From Pachyseris speciosa (taxonomy: Eukaryota; Cnidaria; Anthozoa; Scleractinia; Pachyseridae), in NCBI GenBank assembly GCA_016490735.1, contig JAEMWC010000247.1, positions 348,501 through 412,500 of the forward strand: a DNA stretch of 64,000 nucleotides, read 5' to 3'. Within the stretch, counting starts at the first letter, position 1, and each line of letters starts with the position of its first letter. Shown here in pieces: positions 36,901 through 46,432 of the stretch. Under the pieces are notes generated by a model. That model had not been told where the DNA came from, made no database searches, and saw only the letters and a program-made list of their open reading frames with translations. A program made the translations under genes and the position numbers.

Positions 36901-39900
36901 GTATAACAACTTTTATAAAGTAATAGTCGACAACAGAGGTCAGTATTTCTGGGCCTTACATTCAAACAAATATACAGCTACAGGAGGCGGGGCAAGTTAA
37001 AAACTATAAAAAAAAGACATTACAAAATAATCGAAAATAAGCATCGACATAACTGAATATATGAAAGGATTGAGGACGTCATTGCTGTCGCCATCGTCAT
37101 TGTCATCGTTATCGTTATTTTCATGATCAGCATTATCGCTACTGCTGTCGTTGTTGTTATTATCATTATTACTTTAACACGTCGAAATAATTGTTCGTAG
37201 AAACCCCTTGATGATCCCCTAACTTTAGTGGTATTGCATTAGTTAATTACTTTATTACCTATTTTGATATCTAAATTTCGCTTGCAGTAGATAATTTAAA
37301 ATAAAAAAAACATTTTCGCATTTGTTAAGTCATCAGCACCTGCGATTTGGGTTTCTTACAGTGGAAGGTGCCTCCTCTTGTAAGTTCGGGTTTTAAAGAG
37401 GGCGCCACCTAAAAAAAAAAAGGTGGAGTGCTGTGCAGTTTACGAAACCAAGGGGGAAATCAGGTTTACCAACTCTTATTTATGTATTTATAGAGGTTTT
37501 AATAATTATTGTTGTTCCAATGTATTTTCCCATTACAAAAAAAAAAAGAGTTACATTTGTGAAGCAGCTAGTCTATAAAGCAAGCCTTTCGTTGCTTTAG
37601 AATGGCTTAGTAAATCATGCTCTATAATCTTTTGAGTCATTTCATCTCTTTTTTATGTTATTTGACTTCATAAATTTTTATTTTTTTTTATATTTCTGCA
37701 CAGATCTGAACGAGTGTAACAGAAACAATTATTATTGTCATCAATTTGCTACGTGCACAAATTATCGAAGCTCTTTCAACTGCACCTGCAACATTCAACA
37801 AGGATTCATCGGAGATGGATTTCAATGCTATCTAAATTATGCGGGTATGATCTGTACCACGTGACACGCAATCTTATCATGACCACTTAACCCATTGGCA
37901 CCCGTGCCGGCCAAAACCGGCCGCGAAGAACCACGTCCCTTGTACCGCTTGTGACGTCGTCAGTTTTAATGCTCACGGACGACTTTTACATCTAGCATGT
38001 GTAGAGGGAAGAGATCTTCCAAACTATACCCAAATGAGCAGCATTCCGTCAAACAGGCCGGAGAAAACGCAAAAACACCAAGTGACGTTGAGCCGAAAAT
38101 TTGAATGAAAATCTTGTTCCACGACACACTTACACTTCCTTCCACCTAATCCTATGATCCTTAAAGTTTGCCACAAATCTTTTCCCACTGAAAGGAGGCC
38201 TGGGAAATGCCCAGCAAGAGAAAAAGAAAGCGAGGCAAGAAAAGCGAAAGAAAAGGGGAGGAGAGAAAGCGAAAGATAGAAGGAGAGGGGGCGGTGAAAC
38301 TTTTCAACCCCAAATTTTGTTTTCTGTTCATGCCCGAACTTAGAAAGCTAATATTAAACATCAGGGACAGAAGGGCGCGATTAACTCCACCAGCAAACAT
38401 AGTTTTGGGCAGTTTTGGTTCTTTTTGGCTAGAATCTGGCCACAAAACGGCTCGACGAGCTTCAAAAGGTTTTTTTCGACAAAATGCTCGGTAGTCAATG
38501 GGTTAATGTGGATGAGAATGTGATATCAAAACTCATCAAGACCGAGGGTAAATCGTGCCCGGGAATATGATACAAACCTGGTCCTTGAAATAATACTGTG
38601 ATACTATAATTATGCTTCGGACTTCAGACTACACTTCAGACTATACCGTCTTCCAAGATTTGGTGATAGGCTTTACTATGATTTCAGTCGGAAATTTTCA
38701 ACAAATGTACGCTGTGCTCGACATGTGATATGATGCATGTTGTTTTGTGAGAGAAGCATACAGTATCCACCGCTCTCTCCGTTCCTCGATGTCAGCACGC
38801 TTTTTTGGAAGAACGAGGCACGGAATGGCCATGAATGGCTGGAAGGGCGTTAAAAGGTTGATTGATGAATGAACCGGTGTTCTCATTAGTTTTATTTCCT
38901 TTTAATTTTCTCCAGCTGGGCTGTCTAATTCTGCTATTCTTGGAAATAATGTGGCTTACTTAACGCCACTGAGTAACTGGCTTAAACCTGTTGCACAGAG
39001 CCAGTCATCTGTCTGGAAGCGTTGTTGGCGTGCATCTGTAGACGGCTGGGCTGCATCAACGTTTCACTCACAGTGCGATAACAAGGGTCCAACTGTTACG
39101 ATTGTAAAAGTCGGTAATTATATATTTGGAGGCTACACCAGCCTGTCCTGGGGTAAGTGACTTATTTTGGTTGCCAATAACACTAAGATAATAGCGTCAA
39201 GGAGCAGGTATTTATTTTTAGTCTTTAAGTGTAGTAAAAACACAATAAAAGAAGCCATGATTATCTTTGATAGGCTAAAGTGGTTCCTGCATATTGGATG
39301 AGCTTGTAGTGAGGAATCAGGCTAAAGAGCTTCTTAACTCTATAGTGAAAACAATTATCTCTTAAAATTTGTTTGAATTAGTGAGTTATTGACAGGTCAC
39401 CCGAAACAATAGTAAACTTGCTTTATAATAATTATAAATAATAAGAGATAAGAATAATCATCAGAACAAGAACAGTGTATTTAGCAACAACAACAACAAC
39501 CACCGACGTATGCATGTTGCTTTGATGGTGTGTCTGGCTAACAAAACGAAGAATCCAAACTTTTGTATTATTTACTGCACGTCTATACCGAGAGTAAACG
39601 GAAAATCAGACTCACTTGATTGTAGAGTACAAACACTAAAGCTTGCATTATATTAATGAACCTGACAAGCAATAACTGCATGAACAATAGAAAATAATAG
39701 AACTATTATTGTGTAGAAAATGTGGTTTATCGCTCTGACGAAGGGCTAACGCTCGAAATGTCATTTTTGTGAATCCCTGTATGGTGGTCAATTTACATGA
39801 TCAACTCCATTGATAAACCAAATTTTGGTGTTTTACTCCCCCACCGACGCAGCACCACAGTTTCCTTAGAAACTAACCCCGTTTATTCATTTATTATTAT

Positions 39901-40862
39901 TTAGTACCAGATAGTGTTGTTCCTGTTGTATGAATTTAGGTCTTGTACTAAACTGTGTGCTTCCAGCGACCCTTAAAGCAGACCAAGGTCTGCACCACAC
40001 TCTTCTGAGCTTTAGTAAATGTTTCGAATAAGAACCTGCTTCATTTGTCAAGCTGAAATGGTTCGTATGATTATACTGAAACAAACTATTCAGTTAAATA
40101 ACGTATTATAATTCGCTTGATACGCTGGAGAAAAATAAGGTGTGAGTGGTGCCGGCGGAGCTTCTCCATTGCCTACTACGTAGGCTGCACTTTCAAGGAC
40201 AGTAACATTATTTGATAATATCTTAGCTTCTAACACCCCTTATAACTTAATTTTAACTAACATTGTCAAATATAGGCAATATAACTGTTGTGACTGTTTC
40301 CTCGCCTTTTGTTTTTTAGACATCTTGAAATCTGAATTCTCCTTACTGTGTTAAATTCTTCTTTTCGTACAACTTCTAATATTTTCTTTGCAAAAGTGCT
40401 GGTAAAGCAAAACAAAACAAAACAGGAGAACTTCAGCAATGGAGCAAAACTGCGATTGCTCGCTGAGTCTAAGTGAATGGAACTCGTCTTTTTTAACATT
40501 TACGTTTTCTTTTAGTTTCCAGCTGTTTGAGGTATCAGTACGATTCTAAAGCCTTTCTTTTTTCACTGGTGAACAAGCCTGGATGGGCGCCTGTGAAACT
40601 GCCTCAAACAGGACTGTATAGTTCTCATCGCTATTCCATTTACATTTGCTTATCGTATGGGCCCATATTCGGAGGAGGTCACGACATCTATGTTTCCGAC
40701 TACGCATCATCCAACAGATATTCTCAAGCATATCTTGGCTACACGTATGGTCCACCAAGCGGGTACAGCTGTGGCAGCGTCTTCGCCCAAACTTTCCTCT
40801 CAGGAGGAAGTGACTTATATTTTTCACCAGACGAAGTAGAAACATTCTACGAGACAACTTAA
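27736..40862 (+). CDS. Secreted multidomain lectin: Kazal, 3 H-type lectin, C-type lectin, EGF, TLDc (5' incomplete)
   Basis: Ten exons (27736-27954, 29404-29780, 33347-33514, 33968-34084, 34732-34851, 35383-35473, 36088-36462, 37704-37844, 38916-39152, 40516-40862) join in one frame to about 729 residues and a TAA stop at 40860. All introns are GT-AG. Kazal, C-type lectin and EGF modules are bounded by phase-1 introns; introns inside the H-lectin array are phase 0. Cys-rich modules imply secretion, though the signal peptide exon is missing. TLDc normally occurs in intracellular proteins; here it ends an extracellular-type chain. Likely role: glycan binding or recognition at the cell surface or in mucus; this is inference from domains. 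The gene is convergent with the CARD gene at 49-59 kb. Confidence 0.85.
27975..28200 (+). repeat. tRNA-derived SINE, copy 1
   Basis: The head resembles a tRNA with A box TAGCTCAGTGGTAGAGC and B box GGTTCAAATCC, then GCCGGACCA. A body shared with the copy at 28271 follows, including GGTTAGACTTTCTAGTCTTC and GTGGGACGTGAAAGAACCCA. It begins only 20 bases after the Kazal exon's donor site. Confidence 0.8.
28271..28712 (+). repeat. tRNA-derived SINE, copy 2 (longer, with ACCATT tail)
   Basis: Same head and body as copy 1 with a weaker A box (CTCAGTCGTAAAGC) and B box (GGTTCTAACCC). It continues through ATCCCCCGGCCAGTGATGTA to a TACCAT microsatellite tail at about 28688-28712, typical of a SINE 3' end. 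Confidence 0.8.
28713..29221. other. Intron sequence, nothing recognised
   Basis: Between the SINE tail and the MITE. No domain or repeat identified. Confidence 0.4.
29222..29363. repeat. MITE of 142 bp
   Basis: Ends CAATAGACCCTTTTCAGTAA and CAACTGACAAGGGTCTATTG are inverted with two mismatches. The TA within CAATAGACC/GGTCTATTG could be the target site. It lies 40 bp before the H-lectin exon 29404. Confidence 0.7.
29404..29780 (+). CDS. Exon: H-type lectin repeat 1 and start of repeat 2
   Basis: Acceptor atttgcag, phase 1 start, phase 0 donor GCG|GTAGGC. After a linker ([17 protein letters not shown]) comes the repeat: [19 protein letters not shown], then the conserved Trp in [14 protein letters not shown] and VDWVAYQ. 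Repeat 2 begins at [17 protein letters not shown]. The F-P-V-V...W.E...F..C pattern is that of H-type (Helix pomatia agglutinin-like) lectin domains, which bind GalNAc-type sugars in known members. Sugar preference here cannot be read from sequence. Confidence 0.8.
29999..30772 (+). pseudogene. Penelope RT C-terminus and GIY-YIG endonuclease, internally deleted
   Basis: The frame from 29999 begins in the RT thumb region ([20 protein letters not shown], then [19 protein letters not shown]). It reaches KRGIV and then appears to skip about ten residues to VTKPSV, compared with my memory of the family. The endonuclease follows: [33 protein letters not shown] stop at 30581-30583 breaks the chain, and the end of the domain ([12 protein letters not shown]) continues in another frame. 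RT catalytic motifs are absent. Confidence 0.8.
30955..30999 (+). ncRNA. Decayed hammerhead ribozyme of the Penelope element
   Basis: Stem I ATCGC/GCGAT closes a core CTGATGA (30960-30966), a stem II pairing GACC with GGTT, then GAGACGTC where an active hammerhead has GAAA. The conserved A is G here, so this copy should be inactive. Confidence 0.55.
31100..31854. other. Intron, nothing recognised
   Basis: No exon or repeat family seen. Two T runs lie near 31814 and 31833. Confidence 0.4.
31855..32190 (-). repeat. tRNA-derived SINE block, copy a
   Basis: On the minus strand it has a tRNA-like core, B box in GGTCGCGAGTTCAAGTCGC and A-box-like GCAATCGGATAAGG, at about 31921-31990. A 3' body follows on the plus-strand right (GAATTTTGTAGTAAATAAAG...). 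The same block recurs at 32345-32690 at roughly 90% identity by eye. Confidence 0.75.
32345..32690 (-). repeat. tRNA-derived SINE block, copy b
   Basis: Direct repeat of 31855-32190. Its tRNA-like core (32411-32484) shows a small duplication of TATCCGATTGCGC in the A-box region. The two copies most likely come from one local duplication. Confidence 0.75.
32740..32818 (-). repeat. Third tRNA-like SINE head
   Basis: The minus strand reads GGTGGCCTGGTGGGTTAGTG (A box) and GGTCGGTGGTTCAAGCCTC (B box) with an A/T-rich tail at about 32700-32730. It is of a different tRNA type from the neighbouring pair. The long anticodon-side insert argues against a functional tRNA. Confidence 0.65.
32819..33346. 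other. Intron, nothing recognised
   Basis: No repeat or exon identified up to the acceptor at 33345-33346. Confidence 0.4.
33347..33514 (+). CDS. Exon: H-type lectin repeat 2, first half
   Basis: Acceptor ttttcag, donor GTG|GTAGGT, phase 0 to 0, 56 codons. [20 protein letters not shown] opens the strand pattern and [20 protein letters not shown] carries the conserved Cys. It continues directly from NCADVTFPA of exon 29404-29780. Confidence 0.8.
33968..34084 (+). CDS. Exon: end of H-lectin repeat 2 and linker
   Basis: Acceptor ttgacag; [20 protein letters not shown] completes repeat 2 (compare VDWVAY in repeat 1). The linker [17 protein letters not shown] leads to repeat 3. The donor is AAA|GTAGCT, phase 0, a weaker site than the others. 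Confidence 0.7.
34085..34731. other. Intron, nothing recognised
   Basis: AT-rich; no repeat match noticed. Confidence 0.4.
34732..34851 (+). CDS. Exon: H-type lectin repeat 3, first half
   Basis: Acceptor tttgcag, donor GAG|GTACGA, phase 0 to 0, 40 codons: [20 protein letters not shown], then [20 protein letters not shown]. It has the FxxPxVLLxANH and the Trp-x-Glu blocks of the H-lectin fold. Confidence 0.85.
34852..35382. other. Intron, nothing recognised
   Basis: No element recognised. Confidence 0.4.
35383..35473 (+). CDS. Exon: H-type lectin repeat 3, second half
   Basis: Acceptor atttatag, donor ACAG|GTGCGT, phase 0 to 1. Peptide [20 protein letters not shown] then [11 protein letters not shown]. 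Phase 1 at its end matches the C-type lectin exon. Confidence 0.85.
35474..36087. other. Intron, nothing recognised
   Basis: No element recognised; ends in ttttggtgcag. Confidence 0.4.
36088..36462 (+). CDS. Exon: C-type lectin domain
   Basis: A whole C-type lectin domain in one phase 1-1 exon (125 codons). It begins [20 protein letters not shown] and has the helix Cys in [15 protein letters not shown] and the WLGFND core. The site-2 Ca/sugar motif is QPN ([11 protein letters not shown]) and the WND triplet is in [14 protein letters not shown] is between the classical EPN (mannose) and QPD (galactose) motifs, so specificity is uncertain, but Ca2+ binding looks intact. Confidence 0.92.
36463..37703. 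other. Intron with degenerate trinucleotide repeat
   Basis: A purine/pyrimidine-biased run of TCATTG/TCGTTA-type triplets lies at about 37075-37172, and short A runs near 37410 and 37537. Nothing else recognised. Confidence 0.45.
37704..37844 (+). CDS. Exon: calcium-binding EGF-like domain
   Basis: 47 codons, phase 1-1, acceptor ctgcacag, donor [27 protein letters not shown] is the cbEGF N-terminus (D-x-N/D-E-C). Then come [18 protein letters not shown], with the six cysteines and GDG-F-C ending of the family. Confidence 0.92.
37887..38506. mobile_element. piggyBac-like non-autonomous element, copy 2
   Basis: TTAACCCATTGGCACCCGTG on the left and GGTAGTCAATGGGTTAA on the right, with TTAA at both ends. 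Left and right ends are swapped relative to 23091-24119, so the two copies are in opposite orientation. It lies in the intron between EGF and TLDc exons. A charged plus-strand frame inside ([13 protein letters not shown]...) is simple purine-rich sequence. Confidence 0.75.
38507..38915. other. Intron, nothing recognised
   Basis: No element recognised up to the acceptor ttttctccag. Confidence 0.4.
38916..39152 (+). CDS. Exon: TLDc domain, first half
   Basis: 79 codons, phase 1-1, donor G|GTAAGT. Peptide contains [39 protein letters not shown] and FGGYTSLSW. The 'FH..CD.KGPTVT....FGGYT...W' pattern is characteristic of TLDc. Known TLDc proteins are linked to oxidative-stress resistance and V-ATPase binding; in this chain a different, extracellular use is possible. 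Confidence 0.9.
39153..40515. other. Intron with a Penelope terminal-repeat relic
   Basis: A CAACAACAA microsatellite lies near 39486-39501. The hammerhead-like motif is at 39723-39820 with about 60 bp of adjoining terminal-repeat sequence. No coding part of an element is visible. Confidence 0.5.
39723..39820 (+). ncRNA. Penelope-type minimal hammerhead ribozyme, core intact
   Basis: CTGACGA (39735-39741) matches CUGANGA. Stem II pairs GGGC with GCTC over a TAAC loop. GAAATGTC (39755-39762) supplies GAAA and the cleavage triplet GTC. Stem I is 9 bp: TGGTTTATC (39723-39731) with GATAAACCA (39812-39820). Stem III is about one pair, as in the minimal type. It lies in the last intron of the lectin gene, in sense orientation, so self-cleavage could cut the pre-mRNA. 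Confidence 0.7.
40516..40862 (+). CDS. Terminal exon: TLDc domain, second half, stop
   Basis: Acceptor tttcttttag, phase 1. [20 protein letters not shown] is followed by the core [20 protein letters not shown] and the C-terminal strand [20 protein letters not shown], then TT and TAA. These are the GP.FGGGHDI and F.P.EVEVF signatures of TLDc. The Glu after PDEV is conserved in the family. A candidate poly(A) signal (AATAAA) is at about 41220, inside the inverted repeat arm. Confidence 0.92.
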
Positions 40863-40911
40863 CATGTCATCAAAAGCCTTGAGCTAAAGTTTCAACCTCG
40901 GCATGTAGCAT

Positions 40912-41626
40912 TTAAGAGTAAATGTCTGTAAGGATCGAAGAAATGACGGAAACAGCTCAAAAGTCGGTTTGGCTCATACTTTTTATATTGGTAGGCACTA
41001 GTACCACACATTTCAACATGGTGTTTATTTACTCATATATTCGTTCATTTGGGAGAAATTAATTTAAATCAGTTAACGTTATTTTTCGTCAACAAATCCC
41101 CAAAATTCTCAATATTCATGACCTTAGCGACTCAGCTATTCGCAAAGTTTCATCCTTTTCCACGCAATTGAACCTTATTTAGATTATTGATTGAAGAAAC
41201 AGTTGAATTTCTCTTCAAATAAATAAAATACGATTTTTTCGCAAAGCGTACCCACACCTCGTCTGAAACGTGTCCGGTAGGACCCAAAACAAACACGCCG
41301 TAAATGGCTGTGGTACGCCACGAATCTCCCCAGGAAATCTCTTGAGAGACTACGAAGGATTGTTTTAACTTTCGACAGTTTCAATTTTTGGGATCATCAA
41401 TGGTTTTGCGACAAAATGTCTCGAAAGTTTTTCACTATCCGCCATTTTGAAATATTCATGTAAATTGTATGACAGATTAAAAGTCCTCGGAAAGATCGCT
41501 TTCTCTAAGTTGCAAACGTGAATCAACTTTGTAGATCTTTCCAGAATTGAAGTCAAGTGGCACATTGAGATATAACGGAAATAATTAATTTTATCAAAAA
41601 CAGAAATCCGAAAGAACAGCTTGCAA
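40912..41626. repeat. Large inverted repeat, left arm outer part
   Basis: Matches 46836-47567 in reverse over about 715 bp with scattered differences. It begins TTTAAGAGTAAATGTCTGTA 50 bp after the TLDc stop. The arms have TTAA at the outer edge (40912 and 47564-47567). Confidence 0.85.
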
Positions 41627-42230
41627 CACCGGCTTCCCAAGCTCAAAATTCGGCTCTAAATCTGTGGGAACCAAGTCACGCTGTTGACTATTGTCAGCGC
41701 GTGACTTGGTTCAAATGGACCAATCAGAGTTGACCTTGCGTAGCGGCCGTTGACTCGAAGTCGGTCACAAGCATATCAGGAAAGCCGAAGAAGTGAACTT
41801 TAAGCCAAATATTTCGTTCTTCACGAGTCTTTCGACCGCCGAAGCACACGTATGTGGAGTGAAATTTAATGGGCTTTATGGAACTGTTGGTTTTATTGCG
41901 ATTCGGGACTTTTTCTTTTGAGGAGATAGCGATTTGTGGAGTGATGTCTGGCCAGCGATTGATGCGATCGATGGAGTGGTCTGCCTTCTCCTTCTTTTAG
42001 AAGGAGAGACAACGATTTCGAATAACTTCACTAAACGTTGTCAGAATGGCTTCCAAATCGGCACAAGAGACAAGTACGCGACACATTTGAGGTAGGAAAA
42101 CTTTATTTCTAATTAGATAGTTATTTACACAATTCTTTTTACGATCGGTGACTTTCCCATACAATTCTCTACATAAACAAGCTGTCCCACACAGGACAGA
42201 TGCAGAGTCGAATTATGATTTTGGGAAGCC
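41627..42230. other. Left-arm-specific sequence
   Basis: Not found in the right arm. It contains a 14-bp foldback GAACCAAGTCACGC/GCGTGACTTGGTTC at about 41667-41713. Confidence 0.5.
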
Positions 42231-42522
42231 TGTGCGTAAAGTTATCTCCAGTTGAATGTTTACGGTCCATTTGCTGACTTGTCACGCAATACATCACAGG
42301 CGAGGTCGCCAATGCGTAAAGCTCAAGTTACCCAAAGACCTAAGAATTGCAAGTAGCCTTAGTAGAAGTTTCTTACGAAAAGGAAGTAGCCCCTTTAACA
42401 GATATTAAATTGAGTGTAATCTTTCAAGAGTATAAAACGACGGTTAAAGGTTTAACTGGGCTCCCAACCCTAAACAAACAAACAAGATAACCAATAGTAC
42501 TACCACCAACAACAACAACAAA
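42231..42522. repeat. Large inverted repeat, left arm inner part
   Basis: Matches 46099-46361 in reverse: CGTAAAGTTATCTCCAGTTG and TATTAAATTGAGTGTAATCT are in both. Small insertions distinguish the arms (for example after 42395). Confidence 0.8.
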
Positions 42523-44889
42523 ATCAAAATGGCAAATTCCCGCGATTGCTACTCTTATGCCTTTTGCAAAATAAAAGAAATAGGTTCTTATCCACTATAC
42601 AGCTACCCACCCCATCGTGTTTGACCACAGGGATTCCAGGTCAGTGCAGTGTTTCATATAGGGGTTTTGCCCAGGGGGTCGCCGGGGTTTTGGGGGGAAC
42701 AGTAACGACGCGTTAGAGGGTTTCAGGGGTTGCCAGGGGTAGTATACTCCCACTTCAAGGTTTGAGAGTTTGCGCTTTTGTTATTTCTGCAGCACCGTCT
42801 AGGATGATTATACGACATTTCGATCTAGTTTAAGAAAAGGTCTCCCCCCTCAGGAACGTAGTTTGCGAACCTTTTCTAAGGGCTTTAACATCGTTTCTTT
42901 TTTTGAAACGATGAAAAGTTGAAAAAATATCTGTTGTTGGACAATATTTTGGGACTTTTCTATTATATCAGTAACCAAGCTACACAATCAAAGTGCGTTG
43001 CTCGGGTGACTTTTCTCGGCAGGTTGGATTCATTAAGCTGAAGCGTGGATCTTGGTTATGGGTGCGTGGTTTTTAAGTAGTCGCATCTAAATATGCTTTA
43101 TAGCATCCTTATTGTCACAAGGTAAGTCCTTTTAACTATGGGATCGTTGGCATGTGTAGCCGCCGATTTGAAACATTTGCTAAGAGGTACTTCTCATTAG
43201 CGGTACAACTGTTTCAACATTAACTGCTACGTTTACCATAGTAATTGGTCTCACTGTTTCACAGAACAAGAACGTTCCCTGACAGCCTGGACAATTTGTT
43301 TCTGTCACTGAATATATGGGTTTTCCCTCTCTGTGTAATATCATCTGCATTTAATCCGAGATCCCCACAAATCTACTTCAGCATTCTTATTAATAAACTC
43401 GATAATTTGTTATTGTGCACCAAATGGCATGTTTTGCGAGAGCGAAAAAATAGGGTGACGCAAAGCAACCTCATCCTCGACGACTGCGTGAAAGTTTGAA
43501 TACAAAGATTCAGCCTCAATTGCATCTTGTTGGTCTTCATCGTCGCTACTGGATTCTTCATGCTCCGTCGATGAGACCTTTCGTAGTTTCGCTGCCATGT
43601 GATGTAAGAAGGAAATGTGAAAATAAAGTATTGTATTGTATCGTTGTTGTTTTACTCGGGACAGTAACAAGTTGTAATCGGTAGGTACTCAGTTTATAAG
43701 TGTGTTTTCGAGCCATTTTTCACTGCAGAAGTTCCTAGGTTGGCATCATTAAGTTGGAATGGAGAGTCGAGGCAAACTTCTGAACGAAACCAGAGGCGAC
43801 AGATAATTTCATAACGACTGGTACACCAAAAGTGTTCGTGTCGAGTCATGGCGGTTCTGACAAGTGACGTTCGTCTCTCTGGCCGTTCCGTGATAGATTT
43901 TTGGACCTAGCAAGGCAATTTTGGCGATATTTGACTTGCAAAGAACACAACGGGTACCATATTTTGCCAGTAGGTCCGGAATTGGCTCTAGAAAATGAAT
44001 ATAGCCGGACTTTAATTTCGCCGTGGCATCCAAATTACCCAGAATGCAATTCGAGTGCCAAAAAAGAAACCGAAGGCTTTCAACAGTGGCTCGAATCAAA
44101 TGGCTGGTGCTCGACTCGTTGTAGGGGTGAGAGGCCAAATTTAGAGATAAATCCTTAGTCACGAGATCAAGGTTTGCTCTCATTAGGGAATTTTATTTTC
44201 CAAATGTGTTTTTCAATTAAAGAATTGAAAGCAAAGATGTATGTCTTTTAGCTTTGCTCCAGGGCACATTAAACGGCCATTTTTGGCTTCGCTTGAAAAC
44301 AAATAATGATATGGAACGAGAAATGAAGGTTATTCTCAGTGTATTGGCTCTTAAAGCCTGAAACAGTTACTGGTTGACACTATAAACGGACCATAATAAT
44401 CAGGTCTCTGAATGTGAAAGCGTTAGCAATCTTGAAATCAGTAGGCCTGTCTGTCGTTCAAATTTGTACGATTGGGACTTAAAGGGACAGGGGCATATTG
44501 CTTTAATATCCAAAAGGCATAAGAGAAGCAATGGCGGGAATTTGTAGTTTTAATTTGATAGTTGTTGTTGAGGGTGGTAAAGGGGGGTGGGGGGGGGGGA
44601 GTGTTGATCACGTTTAAAGGGAAATAAAATGGCCGTTTCACATTTCACGTACATTAAAATGGGGATTTCGCGTTTCACGAGAAAAAAAAAACAAACAATA
44701 TTTCTTAGGGAGTGTACGTTTTTAATGTGGGAGGAATGGGGGAGGGGGGGGGAGGGGGGGTGGCTGGAGTAATTTTGCAATAGTTAAATAGGATAACCTT
44801 GGCCCTCCACTTATGTCTCGAATATAAACCATGGCCCTTCACATACAGTCAGAGTGAAAAGGATGCCCCCCCCCCCCCCCCAAAAAAAA

Positions 44890-44921
<32 letters not shown>

Positions 44922-46098
44922 CGTTGTAAGTTGCCACGTTTTGCCTATTTTCCATTGTTTTCAAACATTTATTCATTCGAAACTGTACAGTAAAGGAAGC
45001 TCACGAACCTATAACGAGATGTTTTAACTGAAAGTAGAAAAGTTGTTTGATAAATGTCTGCCTTTACTGTACATGCTGTTGTATGTGAGAATACTGATAT
45101 ATCAAACCGACTTGACTTGACTTAGCACATACGCTATACCGGGTTAAGTCAAGAAAAAAAAGGATGATTCTCTCTTAGAATTGAGATATAAATGGATGAC
45201 CCGTCCCCTAACGTTGATATTTTTTTTGGTGACCCTCCCTCAAATTACTCCAGCCCCCTTTCCTATCTTATAAAGCATACAGTCCCTAACTTTGGTCAGA
45301 AGGAGAACTACAGTCAAAGCACTGCCTTGTCTGACGTCCTTAACTTTTTAGGATATAAACTATTGAGTAGCACACAGCAACAGCTCTTGTTAACGTTTTT
45401 ACAATTCGACCGGTTTCGTCTGATCACACAGACTTCATAAGGGATTGTAACAAGATTGGTGAAAGAACTTAAGTTTTATTTTTACTAAATGTTGACAGTA
45501 CAAAGTTCAAATTAGGGTGTGAAGAGCCAAAAAAAACACCCACAAACAAACGAATACATACAGGATAAAACGTAAAAATGTGCTTGCAATTATTGTTTAA
45601 TTTTCGGCCTCACGATTTTAAAACGTGGCAAACATTGGAAAACGGGCCTTGTCCTTGTGGATTTAGGATTTCTTGTTACCGTCTGCCATGTAACTTATCA
45701 TCAAAAAGTTACATTTGGTAGAATCTCGCTACCTTCAGAGGCGGTTTCCATTGACGAGCAAAGCTATCCCAGACACCTTCCCAAGGCAATTACAGCGCTG
45801 AGTCAAGAATGACGTTTCATATTGCAATGGAGCGCAATATAGTTTGTACCGAACTGTACCATATGATGGCATCTATCGTTAAAATTTCTCTCAAAATTAA
45901 AGAAACATGAGACAAAATCATAGTTCACAGTGAATTTAACACCCGAATCTCATTTGACGGATAATTATAATAAAAAATCACGGCTCACGGTGACTACCAA
46001 AATCACGTTTCACGAGGAAAAAACCGGCCATTTCACATTTCATGGGAAATAAAAAGGCAATTCACGGCTCACGAAAATATCCTTTACCCCCCCTCGTT
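42523..46098. other. Spacer of the inverted repeat, no identified gene
   Basis: Contains a short acidic minus-strand frame (listed separately), a C run at about 44866-44880 followed by A-rich and AAAT repeats to 44921, G-rich runs at 44583-44600 and 44740-44760, and repeated 'tcacgtttcacg' motifs around 44640-44680 and 45950-46070. A stretch near 45405-45440 (cgaccggtttcgtctgatca) resembles the ends of some Penelope elements. I cannot assign the element. Confidence 0.45.
43410..43597 (-). CDS. Short acidic frame, unknown, weak
   Basis: From an internal ATG the minus strand reads MAAKLRKVSSTEHEESSSDD and then EDQQDAIEAE... to a stop at 43410. The Ser/Asp/Glu-rich N-terminus looks more protein-like than its neighbours and could be the start of a transposase or a decayed host exon. 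No domain is recognised. Confidence 0.25.
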
Positions 46099-46361
46099 GT
46101 TGGTGGTGGTGGTAGTACGATTGGTTATCTTGTTTGTTTAGGGTTAGTAACCGTCGTTTTATACTTTTGAAAGATTACACTCAATTTAATATCTTCCTTT
46201 TCGTAAGGAACTTCTACTAAGCTAGGCTACTTGCAATTCTTAAGTCTTTGGGTAACTTGAGCTTTACGCATTGGCGACCTCGCTTGTGATGTATTGCGTG
46301 ACAAGTCAGCAAATGGACCGTGTCAAACCGTAAACATTCAACTGGAGATAACTTTACGTTG
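46099..46361. repeat. Large inverted repeat, right arm inner part
   Basis: Partner of 42231-42522. Confidence 0.8.
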
Positions 46362-46432
46362 CAAAGCTTTTAAGAACTCAATGCATTTGCATAAAACTCA
46401 TTGAGATGATTTAATGACAGGGAGAAGGAAAC

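Noticed and set aside
37887..38506. Lys/Arg-rich frame in the intron as an exon
   Set aside because: It lies within the TTAA-flanked element and reads a purine-rich simple stretch.
43809..44183. Overlapping open frames on both strands
   Set aside because: Neither shows a domain, splice logic or repeat in the family; probably chance.
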